64,000 nt of DNA from Loktanella sp. D2R18 (lineage in GTDB: Bacteria; Pseudomonadota; Alphaproteobacteria; Rhodobacterales; Rhodobacteraceae), in NCBI RefSeq assembly GCF_003318235.1, contig NZ_QOCG01000006.1, forward strand, positions 1-64,000, given 5' to 3'. Both the position numbers and the translations under genes were made by a program. Position 1 is the first letter of the stretch. Every line of letters starts with the position of its first letter. The notes beneath the pieces were generated by a model. It ran no database searches. It saw only the letters and a program-made list of their open reading frames with translations, and was not told the origin of the DNA. Of this stretch, positions 8,783 to 17,325 are shown piece by piece.

Positions 8783-9702
8783 AACGTGGCCCCCGTTTCG
8801 GCTGAGATCAGGTTTTTGTAGAGCGTGCGGATACGGTCCATGACGGGGCGATCCCCCGTGCCTATCTGTTTGCCGTCAATTTCAGAAACCGGCGTTTGAG
8901 CGCCGAAGGTGCCGGTCATAAACGCCTCATCCGCGCTATAGGTGTCGAACAGGGAGTAGTTGCGTTCAAAGACGGGAATGTCGTTTGCGTGGCACAAATC
9001 AATCACCTTTTGGCGGGTCACGCCGTTCATGCAGTAATCCCCCGTTGAGGTCCAAACTGCGCCCTTGCGCACGATGAAAAAGTTGCAGGCGTTGGTGGTG
9101 TTCACAAAGCCATGCGGGTCCAACATCAGGCCCTCGTCAGCGCCCATCTGTTCGGCCTGCAAACAGGCCAATACACAGTTCAGTTTGGAATGGCTGTTGT
9201 ACTTGGCGTCCTGACTCATCGGCAGGCCACGCACCTGCGGTACCGTCGCCAGACGGATGCCTTTTTGCAGGCCACGGGACGGTTTGGAATGTTCCATGAT
9301 GATGACCAACGTCGGTCCCGACCGGCTGAGCGACGGATGCTGGTAAGGTTTGATCTTTTTGCCACGGGTCAGCATCAGGCGGCAATGCGCGTCGCTGGTC
9401 ATGCCGTTGGCTTTGGCCGTCATGTCCAGCGCGTTCAGGATGCCGTCGCGGTCCATGCCGACATCGATTGAGGCCGCTTTGCAGGACCCGAAAAAGCGGT
9501 CCATATGTTCGTCAAAGAACGACCATTTGCCGTTGTACAGGCGCAGACCTTCCCACATGCCATCACCCAGCATGAAGCCGCTGTCATAGACGGATACTTT
9601 TGCCTCGTCGCGGTGAAAAATCTCCCCGTTGACGTAGACTTTAGTATCGAGGTTGCGGGGGTCTTCTTCGGAATCGTGGGACGTGGCTTTTGCGTCATTC
9701 AT
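8779..9702 (-). CDS. Class IV aminotransferase (branched-chain/D-amino-acid type)
   Basis: A 307-residue fold-type IV PLP enzyme. The N-terminal segment KVSVYDSGFMLGDGMWEGLRLY and the central KYNSHSKLNCVLACLQAEQMGADEGLMLD region, carrying the catalytic Lys, are characteristic. FVNTTNACNFFIV and the GVTRQKVIDLC block complete the family pattern. A ribosome site (AAAAGGA) precedes the ATG at 9702. Members include branched-chain aminotransferase, D-amino-acid aminotransferase and aminodeoxychorismate lyase; which reaction applies cannot be settled by reading. It is divergent from the aconitase X gene and couples to proC, suggesting a shared catabolic theme. Confidence 0.82.
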   Translation of the reverse strand: MNDAKATSHDSEEDPRNLDTKVYVNGEIFHRDEAKVSVYDSGFMLGDGMWEGLRLYNGKWSFFDEHMDRFFGSCKAASIDVGMDRDGILNALDMTAKANGMTSDAHCRLMLTRGKKIKPYQHPSLSRSGPTLVIIMEHSKPSRGLQKGIRLATVPQVRGLPMSQDAKYNSHSKLNCVLACLQAEQMGADEGLMLDPHGFVNTTNACNFFIVRKGAVWTSTGDYCMNGVTRQKVIDLCHANDIPVFERNYSLFDTYSADEAFMTGTFGAQTPVSEIDGKQIGTGDRPVMDRIRTLYKNLISAETGATF

Positions 9703-9747
9703 TGGATTGTCCTTTTGGAATGGTGGTGCTTGTATGGGTGAAACAGG

Positions 9748-9759
9748 GCGCAGCTGCGC
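9748..9759. promoter_or_regulatory. Perfect palindrome between class IV aminotransferase and acnX
   Basis: GCGCAGCTGCGC is a perfect 12-base palindrome in the 88-base divergent intergenic region, a plausible operator controlling both directions. GC-rich short palindromes also arise by chance, so this is tentative. Confidence 0.25.
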
Positions 9760-9790
9760 TTGGGATTAACAGTAAAAGGCGACGTATCTG

Positions 9791-11467
9791 ATGGATCAAA
9801 TCATTCTTTCCCATGACACGGGCGGCGCAATTTTGACCTGTGCGCAGGGCGTCAGTTTCTGGGGTGGCGTAAATGCGCAAAACGGCGTCATTCAAGACGC
9901 GCATCACCCGCAGCACGGGCAGTCCCTGGCGGGTAAGATCGTTCTGATGCCGACCAGCCGCGGGTCGTGTTCCGGCAGTGGTGTGTTGCTGGAACTGGCG
10001 CTGAATGGTCATGCGCCCGCCGCGTTGGTGTTTCATGAGGAAGAGGGCATTTTGACGCTTGGCGCGCTCATTGCCGCGCGCATGTTTGATCGGCCTGTGG
10101 CGGTCGTGCGTCTGTCCAAGGCCAGCTATGATCATTTGGCGGAGCAAGATCACGCCCGCATCGCAGGACGCCAGATTGTGGCAGACGGGCTGACCATCGA
10201 TCTGAGCGAGCTGGACGCCGAAACGCTGACGCTGACCGCTGCGGACAAGGCGATGTTGGCTGGGGAAGGAGGCGTTGCCGTCCAACTGGCGATGGAGCTG
10301 ATCCAGACCATGGCCACCGCTCAAGGGGCGGCAAAGTTGATCGATGTCACGCGGGTCCATATCGACGGCTGCATCTACGCGGGCCCTGCCAATCTGACCT
10401 TCGCCGCTGCGATGGCGGACATGGACGCGCGGGTAAAGGTGCCGACGACCATGAACGCGATTTCTGTAGATTTCGACAATTGGCAGTCCCAAGGCGTGCC
10501 GGACCTGTTTGGTACCCCTGCCAGCAACCTGGCTAGCGCCTATGTCGCTATGGGGGCACAGCCGACATTCACTTGTGCGCCCTATTTGGCCGATGATCGC
10601 CCCGTGGAGGGGGAAAATATCGGCTGGTCGGAATCCAACGCCGTGATCTTTGCCAATTCGGTGCTGGGGGCGCGGTCGGTAAAGCACCCTGACTTCTTCG
10701 ATCTGTTCGTCGCGCTGACGGGTCGCGCGCCGCTGTCGGATGTGTATCTGCCCAAAAACCGGCAGGCGCGGGTGCGTTTGACTGTCGATTTGCCCGAAAC
10801 TTATGATGAGGCGATCTGGCCCTTGATCGGTTGGGTCGCGGGGCAGCAGGCGCCCGACCAAATTCCGCTGATCGAAGGGCTTGGCGATGCTGGACTGAAT
10901 GAGGATGATCTGAAAGGGCTGTGCGCGGCCTTTGGCACCACGTCGGCGGCACCGATGCTGCACATTCAAGGCATCACGCCCGAAGGCGACCGGCCCGTTA
11001 TGCAGGGCGCGCCGCAGATCGTTATCACGGCGGATATGTTGGCGTCGGCGTGGGAAACGCTCAACTCCGGACCGGAGCAGGTCGATCTTGTGGCACTGGG
11101 AAGCCCGCATTTCTCGCTTTCCGAAACGCGGCGGTTTGCAAATCTGATGGCGGGGCAGACCTGTGCGGCACAAACGGCATGCATCATCACGCTTGGCCGC
11201 GAGACGTTTGTTCAAGCCGAAACGGAAGGTTTGATTGCAGCGTTGGAAACCTGCGGCGTGCGCATTCTGCGCGACCTGTGCTGGTGTTCGATTTCCGAAC
11301 CGGTCTTCCCCCCCCACGCGCGTCATCTGGTCACAAACTCCGGTAAATATGCACATTATGCCCCCGGTCTGTCTGGCCGGTCGGTGCGCTTTGCAAGCCT
11401 TGCCGACTGCGCCCGCGCCGCTGTAGCTGGACGGTTGGCCGAAGGTTTGCCTGATTGGTTGAAATAA
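9791..11467 (+). CDS. Aconitase X dehydratase, fused small and large subunits
   Basis: A 558-residue protein joining an N-terminal swivelling domain (DUF126; GVSFWGGVN, SRGSCSGSGVL, about residues 1-135) to a catalytic DUF521 domain (PTTMNAISVD, TCAPY with Cys262, GWSESNAVIFANSVLGAR, KNRQARV). This single-chain arrangement is the bacterial type I aconitase X. Characterised members dehydrate cis-3-hydroxy-L-proline to delta-1-pyrroline-2-carboxylate using an iron-sulfur cluster; archaeal relatives dehydrate mevalonate 5-phosphate. Neighbours include an amino-acid importer, a DadA-like oxidase, aminotransferases and ProC, so an imino- or hydroxy-amino-acid substrate is likely. A longer open frame on the opposite strand (9695-11515) is its shadow. 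Confidence 0.85.
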   Translation: MDQIILSHDTGGAILTCAQGVSFWGGVNAQNGVIQDAHHPQHGQSLAGKIVLMPTSRGSCSGSGVLLELALNGHAPAALVFHEEEGILTLGALIAARMFDRPVAVVRLSKASYDHLAEQDHARIAGRQIVADGLTIDLSELDAETLTLTAADKAMLAGEGGVAVQLAMELIQTMATAQGAAKLIDVTRVHIDGCIYAGPANLTFAAAMADMDARVKVPTTMNAISVDFDNWQSQGVPDLFGTPASNLASAYVAMGAQPTFTCAPYLADDRPVEGENIGWSESNAVIFANSVLGARSVKHPDFFDLFVALTGRAPLSDVYLPKNRQARVRLTVDLPETYDEAIWPLIGWVAGQQAPDQIPLIEGLGDAGLNEDDLKGLCAAFGTTSAAPMLHIQGITPEGDRPVMQGAPQIVITADMLASAWETLNSGPEQVDLVALGSPHFSLSETRRFANLMAGQTCAAQTACIITLGRETFVQAETEGLIAALETCGVRILRDLCWCSISEPVFPPHARHLVTNSGKYAHYAPGLSGRSVRFASLADCARAAVAGRLAEGLPDWLK

Positions 11468-11470
11468 GGT

Positions 11471-11497
11471 GTTTCGGGCGCTGTGTGCGCCCGAAAC
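11471..11497. terminator. Bidirectional terminator hairpin between acnX and the ABC operon
   Basis: GTTTCGGGCG (11471-11480) and CGCCCGAAAC (11488-11497) form a perfect ten-base stem with a seven-base loop, between two convergent genes. There is no long T run, so efficiency is uncertain. Confidence 0.65.
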
Positions 11498-11517
11498 GGT
11501 CATCCGAGACGTCAAGA

Positions 11518-12369
11518 TCAGTTGTTGAACATCAATTCACGCTGGATGACAGGGGACGCTGCTGGGTCCAGACCGAATTCTGTCAGGAAGTCCGCATACC
11601 AGCCTTGCGTTTGGCCGGTTTCGTACCAGTAAAAAATCGAAGTATCGACCCAGTTCAGGAACCGCTGGTCGTCTTCCTGACGCACCGCGATGGATGTGGG
11701 CGACGAAAACGCAGGTGTCGGGATCACAAGTTGACCTGTGCCCAAACGCTGACGTGCGGCCAACAGGGGCGGGTGGAACAAGGACACCGCATCAACGCGG
11801 CCCGACTGATAGGCCGCAATCGCCGCGCCGTTATCAGGGAAGCGCTGGATATCGGCCAGTGGCAGGTTGGCTGTGACATAGGTGTCCATGCTGGACCCTT
11901 GCGGCACCGCGATTGAAACGTCTTCGCTGTTCAATTCAGCCCATGTGTCTGCGGCCAGATCTTCGTTCGCCAACACGGCGAGGGAGATATAGAGCAGCGG
12001 GTTGGACGGGAACGCCACGGACATTGCGCGGTCGGGTTTTGGGTCCAAGACCGGCATGGCGTCGATTTTGTTGGATTGCAGCGCGGCCACGGCGGTGCCC
12101 CATGTGACCTCAACTACCTCAAGGTCAACACCCAGCGTGTCGGCCATGTTCTGACCGATGGTGATGCCAAGGCCGCTGTCCCATTCGCCAGTAGCGGGGT
12201 TTTTGCTGAACCATGGTGGGGCTTGTGTGACGCCAATGCGCAGCACGCCTGTTTCCTGAATTTGATCCCATGTCGACATCTCTTGCGCCGAGGCGGGAAC
12301 CGCTGAAAGTGTCGCAGCGGTGGCAAGTGCGGCCACCCAGCTTGCGGTTTTGCGAAGTGTTTTGATCAT
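11518..12369 (-). CDS. Periplasmic amino-acid-binding protein, family 3
   Basis: A 283-residue solute-binding protein with a signal peptide (MIKTLRKTASWVAALATAAT, cleavage around ASAQ). The mature N-terminus WDQIQETGVLRIGVTQAPPWF is the start of bacterial extracellular solute-binding family 3 (GlnH/HisJ class). The ATG at 12369 is preferred because AGAGGA lies upstream. It is the last gene of the minus-strand operon 17170-11518. It binds a polar amino acid or imino acid in the periplasm; the ligand is unknown, though the linked enzymes suggest a proline- or hydroxyproline-like compound. Confidence 0.87.
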   Translation of the reverse strand: MIKTLRKTASWVAALATAATLSAVPASAQEMSTWDQIQETGVLRIGVTQAPPWFSKNPATGEWDSGLGITIGQNMADTLGVDLEVVEVTWGTAVAALQSNKIDAMPVLDPKPDRAMSVAFPSNPLLYISLAVLANEDLAADTWAELNSEDVSIAVPQGSSMDTYVTANLPLADIQRFPDNGAAIAAYQSGRVDAVSLFHPPLLAARQRLGTGQLVIPTPAFSSPTSIAVRQEDDQRFLNWVDTSIFYWYETGQTQGWYADFLTEFGLDPAASPVIQRELMFNN

Positions 12370-12397
12370 TTTGTAGTCCTCTCTGTTGAGTTCGGTT

Positions 12398-13171
12398 TTA
12401 TTCCGGCAATTTGAACAGGGCATGCCCGTCCAGGAATTCTCTCATGCGTTGGGTTTTCGGGGTCTTCAGCAGCGCCTGTGGCTGGCCCTCCTCATGGATT
12501 TCGCCTTGGTTAAGGAACAGCACGCGGTTGGCGACGTGATAGGCAAAGCCCAACTCGTGGGTGACGCAAATCATCGTCATGCCCTCTTCGGCCAATTGGC
12601 GCATAGTTTTCAAAACCTCGCCGACCAGTTCGGGGTCAAGCGCAGATGTGACCTCATCAAAAAGCATCACTTCGGGGTCCATCGCGAGGGCACGGGCAAT
12701 TGCGACCCGCTGTTTTTGCCCGCCCGAGAGGCGCGACGGGTATTCGCTCGCCTTTTCGGCCAGGCCGACCCGTTGCAATTGCGCCATGGACTTGTCCTTT
12801 GCCTCTTCCTGCCTGCGGCCCAAAACGGTGATCTGGCCTTCCATGACGTTTTGCAGAACGCTCATGTGTGGGAACAGATTGAAATGCTGGAACACCATCC
12901 CGATGCGCGAGCGCAGCTTGCACAAATCGGCCTCTTTGTAGCGCATCTTGCCGTTGACGTCGTCGCCTACGGCCTCGCCATTCAGATAGACGCGCCCTTC
13001 AGTCGGCGTTTCCATAAAGTTGATACAGCGCAACAGGGTGGATTTCCCCGACCCGCTTGAGCCAAGTAAAACAACCGTTTCACCCGCCTCAACTGTCAAG
13101 TTGATGCCTTTCAGGACATCCAGCGTGCCAAAACTTTTGTGTAGGTTTTTAACTTTGACAAGTTCGGTCAT
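12398..13171 (-). CDS. Amino-acid ABC transporter ATP-binding protein (GlnQ type)
   Basis: A 257-residue ATPase with Walker A (GSSGSGKST), Q-loop region [14 protein letters not shown] signature ([15 protein letters not shown]), Walker B (VMLFDEVTSALDPE) and switch His (CVTHELGFA). It has the length and sequence style of GlnQ/HisP polar amino-acid ATPases. It overlaps the upstream permease by four bases (ATGA) and precedes the binding-protein gene by 28 bases. Confidence 0.92.
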   Translation of the reverse strand: MTELVKVKNLHKSFGTLDVLKGINLTVEAGETVVLLGSSGSGKSTLLRCINFMETPTEGRVYLNGEAVGDDVNGKMRYKEADLCKLRSRIGMVFQHFNLFPHMSVLQNVMEGQITVLGRRQEEAKDKSMAQLQRVGLAEKASEYPSRLSGGQKQRVAIARALAMDPEVMLFDEVTSALDPELVGEVLKTMRQLAEEGMTMICVTHELGFAYHVANRVLFLNQGEIHEEGQPQALLKTPKTQRMREFLDGHALFKLPE

Positions 13172-13836
13172 TGGTCACTCCGGCTAAGTTTGCGCTCGAT
13201 CACATAGGTGGCCTGTACGACAGGGTAGAGGACCACAAAGAAGATCACGGCGACGGCTGTGTAAGATTCGATTGGGTTGTAGTTAAGATCCGCGATCAGC
13301 TTGGCTTGGTTCAAGGTTTCGACGTAGGCGACGACGGACGCCAGCGTTGACATCTTGAACACCTCGATGCCGCGGTTTGTCAGGGCCGGCAGAACTCGTT
13401 TTAGGGCAACAGGCAGGATGATGCGGCGCATGGTTTGGGCAAAACTCATGCCGATGGCCTTGCCGGCCTCCCATTGGCCCTTTTCGACAGATTGTATACC
13501 TGCGCGGTAGATTTCGGCAGAAAACGCCATGGTGTTCAAAGATATGCCAAGAACGGCCGCAAGAAACGGGCTGGTTTCAACCCCCGTGAGGATCGGGAAG
13601 GCGTAGTAGAACCAGATGATCTGCACCAGAACCGGCACGTTGCGGAATATCTCGACAAAAGCACGTGCGGGCCATGCTAAAATGGGTGTTTTCATGTAGC
13701 GCATGATGCCGATCACCAGCCCCCCGGACATGCCCAAGACAGCCGTGACGCCAAACATCAACAAGGTGCCCTGAAGCCCGATCCAAAAGACGCGCCAATT
13801 TTGAAAGAGTGTTGCGAAGTCCCAATTATAATCCAT
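13168..13836 (-). CDS. Amino-acid ABC transporter permease (His/Glu/Gln type)
   Basis: A 222-residue inner-membrane permease with about five hydrophobic spans. Typical features of the HisM/GlnP family are FRNVPVLVQIIWFYYAFP, the AEIYRAGIQSVEKGQWEAGKAIGMS docking loop and the C-terminal YVIERKLSR tail. The start at 13836 places the gene two bases after the preceding permease; an ATG 24 codons upstream lies inside that gene and would add an unusual leader. It pairs with the next upstream permease to form the channel. Confidence 0.88.
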   Translation of the reverse strand: MDYNWDFATLFQNWRVFWIGLQGTLLMFGVTAVLGMSGGLVIGIMRYMKTPILAWPARAFVEIFRNVPVLVQIIWFYYAFPILTGVETSPFLAAVLGISLNTMAFSAEIYRAGIQSVEKGQWEAGKAIGMSFAQTMRRIILPVALKRVLPALTNRGIEVFKMSTLASVVAYVETLNQAKLIADLNYNPIESYTAVAVIFFVVLYPVVQATYVIERKLSRSDQ

Positions 13837-13837
13837 G

Positions 13838-14512
13838 TTAATGCACCGTCCCTTCGCCTGATTTGGCCAAGCGCCGTTCGACGACGATGGACAACTGGCT
13901 GAATACAAAGATCAAAAGAAAGTAGATCACCGCGATCACTGTGTAGACTTCAAGTGGGCGGAACGTGCGCTGCGCGATGTCGTTGGCCTGATACATCAGG
14001 TCCGTGTAGGCGATGGTCGACACCAGTGTGGTGGTCTTGAGCAATTCGATCGAGCGTTCCATGAACGCGGGGATCATCCGTTTGACGGCCTGCGGCAGGA
14101 TCACGCGACGCAGGGTCTGGTTGCGGGTCATGCCGATGGCCTTTGACCCCTCCCATTGGCCCTTATCGATGGACTGGATGCCGCTGCGAAAGATTTCCGC
14201 AAAGAAGGCCGAAGACTGGATCGAGAAGGTGACGATTGCCGTGGTGAACGGGGTCATGTTGACGCCGAACAGGATCGGAAACGCAAAGAAGAACCAGAAC
14301 AGCTGCACCAGCGGCGGGGTGGTGCGGAAAAATTCTATGATGAACGCGGCCACCATCGACAGGATGCGCATTTGGGACAGCCGCGATAGCGCAAGGCCAA
14401 GCCCCAAGGGCACCCCGAACAACAGCGCCAGACCCGTAACCTTTAAGGTGTTGAGCAACCCCAAAAGTAAGATGTCCATGCTGCCGAGAACCGGAGCAAA
14501 ATTCCATTCCAT
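13838..14512 (-). CDS. Amino-acid ABC transporter permease (His/Glu/Gln type)
   Basis: A 224-residue permease, paralogous to its downstream partner. It shows FRTTPPLVQLFWFFFAFP, a FAEIFRSGIQSIDKGQWEGSKAIGM docking loop and a C-terminal VVERRLAKSG. It follows the FAD enzyme gene by one base, so the transporter and the oxidase belong to one transcript. Both permeases are needed for a working family 3 importer. Confidence 0.88.
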   Translation of the reverse strand: MEWNFAPVLGSMDILLLGLLNTLKVTGLALLFGVPLGLGLALSRLSQMRILSMVAAFIIEFFRTTPPLVQLFWFFFAFPILFGVNMTPFTTAIVTFSIQSSAFFAEIFRSGIQSIDKGQWEGSKAIGMTRNQTLRRVILPQAVKRMIPAFMERSIELLKTTTLVSTIAYTDLMYQANDIAQRTFRPLEVYTVIAVIYFLLIFVFSQLSIVVERRLAKSGEGTVH

Positions 14513-14513
14513 G

Positions 14514-15845
14514 TTACGCGGTTTCCTTATGTTGGGGTGTGTTCAAGGTCGGTCCAGACTGTTGGCGACGCATCGTAAAGCGGGCGGCACTGTAGGGTGT
14601 CAGATCAATGTTGGGGCGCTTGCCGCTTATCAGCTGCGCAAGGATTTGACCGGTGCGGGCTGATCCGGTCAAACCAACATGTTGGTGGCCAAAGCCCAAG
14701 AACACGCCTTTGATCGTGGACAATTCATCAATGATCGGCACCGAATCCGTTGGCGCGGGCCTGTGGCCCACCCAGCGTGTTTCCTTGGAATAGGTCAGAT
14801 CGGGCAACACGTCTTTGGTCGCGGCTTTCAGCAGTTCAAAGACCTTGTCCTGCCCTTTGTTCTTAAGGCCGCCGAACTCCACCGCTCCGGCGACCCGCAG
14901 GCGGCCTTTCATCTGGGAAAAGATCAGTTTTTTACTGGGCACTAAGGTCGGGACACGGGGCACGAATGACGGATCCCAGAACTCGATATGGTAACCTGTT
15001 TCAGCCTCCACAGGGATTTTCACACCGAGCTTTTTGGTCAACAGCGGCGACCACGCGCCCGCTGTGATCGCAATCCGGTCCGCCGTTACAGGGCCGTCAG
15101 TTGTCATCACTCCGGTTGCATGCCCGTTCTCATGCAAAATATTCGTGACTTCAGCCGATAAGATACGCCCGCCGGCGGCGACCAAATATTTACGAAGAGC
15201 CTCCATATAGCCGGCTGGATCGGTAATCTGGCCGTGTCCGGCCAGAGCCGCCAAAAAACCAAGACTTTTGTTGAAAACTGGATCGTAGCTGTCACGATTT
15301 GCGCCGTCATGCTCGGACCACTTGAACCCGAGATCAGAACGGATTTTCCAGCCAAACGCATCCTTCAGAAACGTGTCGCGGTCTTTATACAACACCGCAA
15401 AGTCGCAAGGTTTGATGAATGCCTCCGCCTCAGTCCCCTTACTCAAGGCAAAGTGGTCCTCAAGGCTGTTGCCGACGATTGGAAACAAGGCGGAAGATAT
15501 GCGTCGTACGTCGGTCGCGTTTGCATGTGACAGATAACGCGTCGCCCAAAGGGCTATACGCGGAAGATATAGCCAGCGCAGGAATATCGGCTCTGTCCGG
15601 CTGAGTACCATTTTGGGCAGTTTTGTCAGCAACCCCGGCATCGTCACAGGCAAAACCGACGCTGAGGCCAGAACACCCGCATTGCCATAACTTGCGCGAT
15701 CTTCGGGCGCACTTTTGTCGATCAACGTGACGGCGTTTCCCTCGTGTAACGACCATATCGCCGTTGCGATACCGACCATACCGCCGCCAACCACGATAAC
15801 ATGTGGTTGGTCGACAGGGTCTTTATCAGCGTGGCGCGTGATCAT
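14514..15845 (-). CDS. FAD-dependent D-amino-acid dehydrogenase-like oxidoreductase (DadA type)
   Basis: A 443-residue DAO-superfamily flavoprotein. The dinucleotide motif VVGGGMVGIATA is at about residues 18-29, followed by YGNAGVLASASVLP, a DadA-like N-terminal pattern; GHQHVGLTGSARTG near the C-terminus closes the FAD site. Known relatives oxidise D-amino acids or D-hydroxyproline to imino or 2-oxo acids and pass electrons to the respiratory chain. The ATG at 15845, five bases after the aminotransferase stop, is preferred over a start within that gene. With the importer and aconitase X nearby, an imino acid such as a proline derivative is a reasonable guess. Confidence 0.83.
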   Translation of the reverse strand: MITRHADKDPVDQPHVIVVGGGMVGIATAIWSLHEGNAVTLIDKSAPEDRASYGNAGVLASASVLPVTMPGLLTKLPKMVLSRTEPIFLRWLYLPRIALWATRYLSHANATDVRRISSALFPIVGNSLEDHFALSKGTEAEAFIKPCDFAVLYKDRDTFLKDAFGWKIRSDLGFKWSEHDGANRDSYDPVFNKSLGFLAALAGHGQITDPAGYMEALRKYLVAAGGRILSAEVTNILHENGHATGVMTTDGPVTADRIAITAGAWSPLLTKKLGVKIPVEAETGYHIEFWDPSFVPRVPTLVPSKKLIFSQMKGRLRVAGAVEFGGLKNKGQDKVFELLKAATKDVLPDLTYSKETRWVGHRPAPTDSVPIIDELSTIKGVFLGFGHQHVGLTGSARTGQILAQLISGKRPNIDLTPYSAARFTMRRQQSGPTLNTPQHKETA

Positions 15846-15850
15846 GATCG

Positions 15851-17170
15851 TTACACCAAACCCGACTTCTCGAGATCGGTAAAACTGCGATCCAAAGCAT
15901 CCAGCACCGGCTGAACATCTTCCATCTGCAAACACAGCGGCGGCACCATACGCAAAATATTCTTGTGCGGCCCGGTCTTTGACACGATCAGCCCGTGTTC
16001 GCGCGTCGTCTCAAACACAAAGGCGGTTTGGTCTGTAGCGGGCTCTTTCGTGTCGCGGTCGCTTACAAGCTCGATGGCCTGCATGAAGCCGCGCCCGCGT
16101 ACATCGCCGATGATTGGGTAGCGTGATTGAAGGTGCTTAAGGCCTTCGTGAAGCGCGGCCCCTACCGTTTTTACATTATTGATCAGGTCGTCTTCTTCGA
16201 TCACCTGCAGCACCGCGCGTGCAGCGGAGCATGAAATCGGGTTGGCGCCGTAGGTGTGAAACAACAATTTGCCGTCCATGGTGTCGGCGACCTCTTTTTT
16301 CACCACGACGGCTCCGATAGGAATGCCATTTCCAAGGCCCTTTGCGATAACCATGATGTCGGGAACAACGCCGTGATGATCAAAGCACCACATTGCGTCA
16401 CCGGTTTTCCCAAAGCCGGACTGAACCTCATCCGAGATCAGCAATCCACCAGCCGCGCGGACCTTTTCGGCGGCACCCTTGAGATAACCATCCGGCATCT
16501 GGATGATCCCGCCATAGCCCTGAACGGATTCGATGATCATCGCGGCCAGCTCACCACTGGTTTGGGACGCGATTGTATCGTCGATCGCATTCAAATAGGG
16601 GGCCGTGCCTGCGCCAAACAGTCCGCGATACTGGTTGGGTTCGGCGACAAAGCTAACGTTTGGCACCTGCGATACATTGTGGCGAAAGCCAGGAACGCTC
16701 GTGACAGATTGCGCGCCATAGGATGCCCCGTGATAGGAATAGCGCAGCGCGAGGATATCGTGATTTCGTGTGGCACGGCGGGCCATCATCATCGCTAGAT
16801 CAATCGCCTCGGTGCCAGAGTTTGTGAAATGCACGACCCAGTCGTGCCCCTTTGGCATGGTCGCCGCCAGTTCCTCTGCCAGATGCGCGGGAACGGGATG
16901 GTAAAACATCGTGGTGCAATGGGTCAGTTCCTGCACCTGCGCTGTCACTGCTTCGACCACCTTTGGGTGGCAGTGGCCAACGCTGATGCACAGGTTCATG
17001 CCCAACATGTCGATCAGCTTGTTTCCGTTCTCGTCCCAGACATATTGCATCTGTCCTTTCTTGATGATCAGCGGCTTTTGATAGGGGACAAAGGCGCGTT
17101 GGGACGCTGCATAATACTGCTCGCGCTTGTCGATAATGGATTGTGTTGACCAATCAACCGAGGTTGTCAT
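15851..17170 (-). CDS. Class III aminotransferase (AGXT2-like)
   Basis: A 439-residue fold-type I aminotransferase. It has NSGTEAIDLA (phosphate binding), YHGAS, Asp247 in ISDEVQSGFG and the aldimine Lys277 in IAKGLGNG. Overall it resembles the alanine-glyoxylate aminotransferase 2 and 3-amino-2-methylpropionate:pyruvate group, which act on D- or beta-amino acids. It is the first gene of the MocR-associated operon and is followed by the DadA-like enzyme five bases later. It may deaminate the imported compound or a product of its oxidation. Substrate unknown. Confidence 0.87.
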   Translation of the reverse strand: MTTSVDWSTQSIIDKREQYYAASQRAFVPYQKPLIIKKGQMQYVWDENGNKLIDMLGMNLCISVGHCHPKVVEAVTAQVQELTHCTTMFYHPVPAHLAEELAATMPKGHDWVVHFTNSGTEAIDLAMMMARRATRNHDILALRYSYHGASYGAQSVTSVPGFRHNVSQVPNVSFVAEPNQYRGLFGAGTAPYLNAIDDTIASQTSGELAAMIIESVQGYGGIIQMPDGYLKGAAEKVRAAGGLLISDEVQSGFGKTGDAMWCFDHHGVVPDIMVIAKGLGNGIPIGAVVVKKEVADTMDGKLLFHTYGANPISCSAARAVLQVIEEDDLINNVKTVGAALHEGLKHLQSRYPIIGDVRGRGFMQAIELVSDRDTKEPATDQTAFVFETTREHGLIVSKTGPHKNILRMVPPLCLQMEDVQPVLDALDRSFTDLEKSGLV

Positions 17171-17233
17171 TTGCTCATGTTTCCTTCAATTCAGGCGCCA
17201 AAATCGCGCGTAGGACAGTCACGCGTTGCGGTG

Positions 17234-17279
17234 CTTCTGACCCTTTCGAATCAAAGCATGTCAGAAGGATTTCGAGTCA
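17234..17279. promoter_or_regulatory. Candidate MocR operator upstream of the catabolic operon
   Basis: Within the 155-base gap between the MocR gene and its putative target operon, CTTCTGAC (17234) and GTCAGAAG (17260) are inverted arms. TTTCGAATCA (17244) and TTTCGAGTCA (17270) are direct repeats spaced 26 bases. Paired direct repeats are common in MocR/PdxR binding sites. Function is inferred from position. Confidence 0.4.
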
Positions 17280-17325
17280 GTAATGGACAGTTTAACGTAT
17301 TGTTCAGGACAGATTGACCGGAAAT

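Noticed and set aside
9695-11515. 606-codon open frame on the minus strand
   Set aside because: It lies antisense to the aconitase X gene, is rich in Arg, His and Gln as codon shadows are, matches no family, and would overlap both neighbours. The plus-strand product has unmistakable family blocks.
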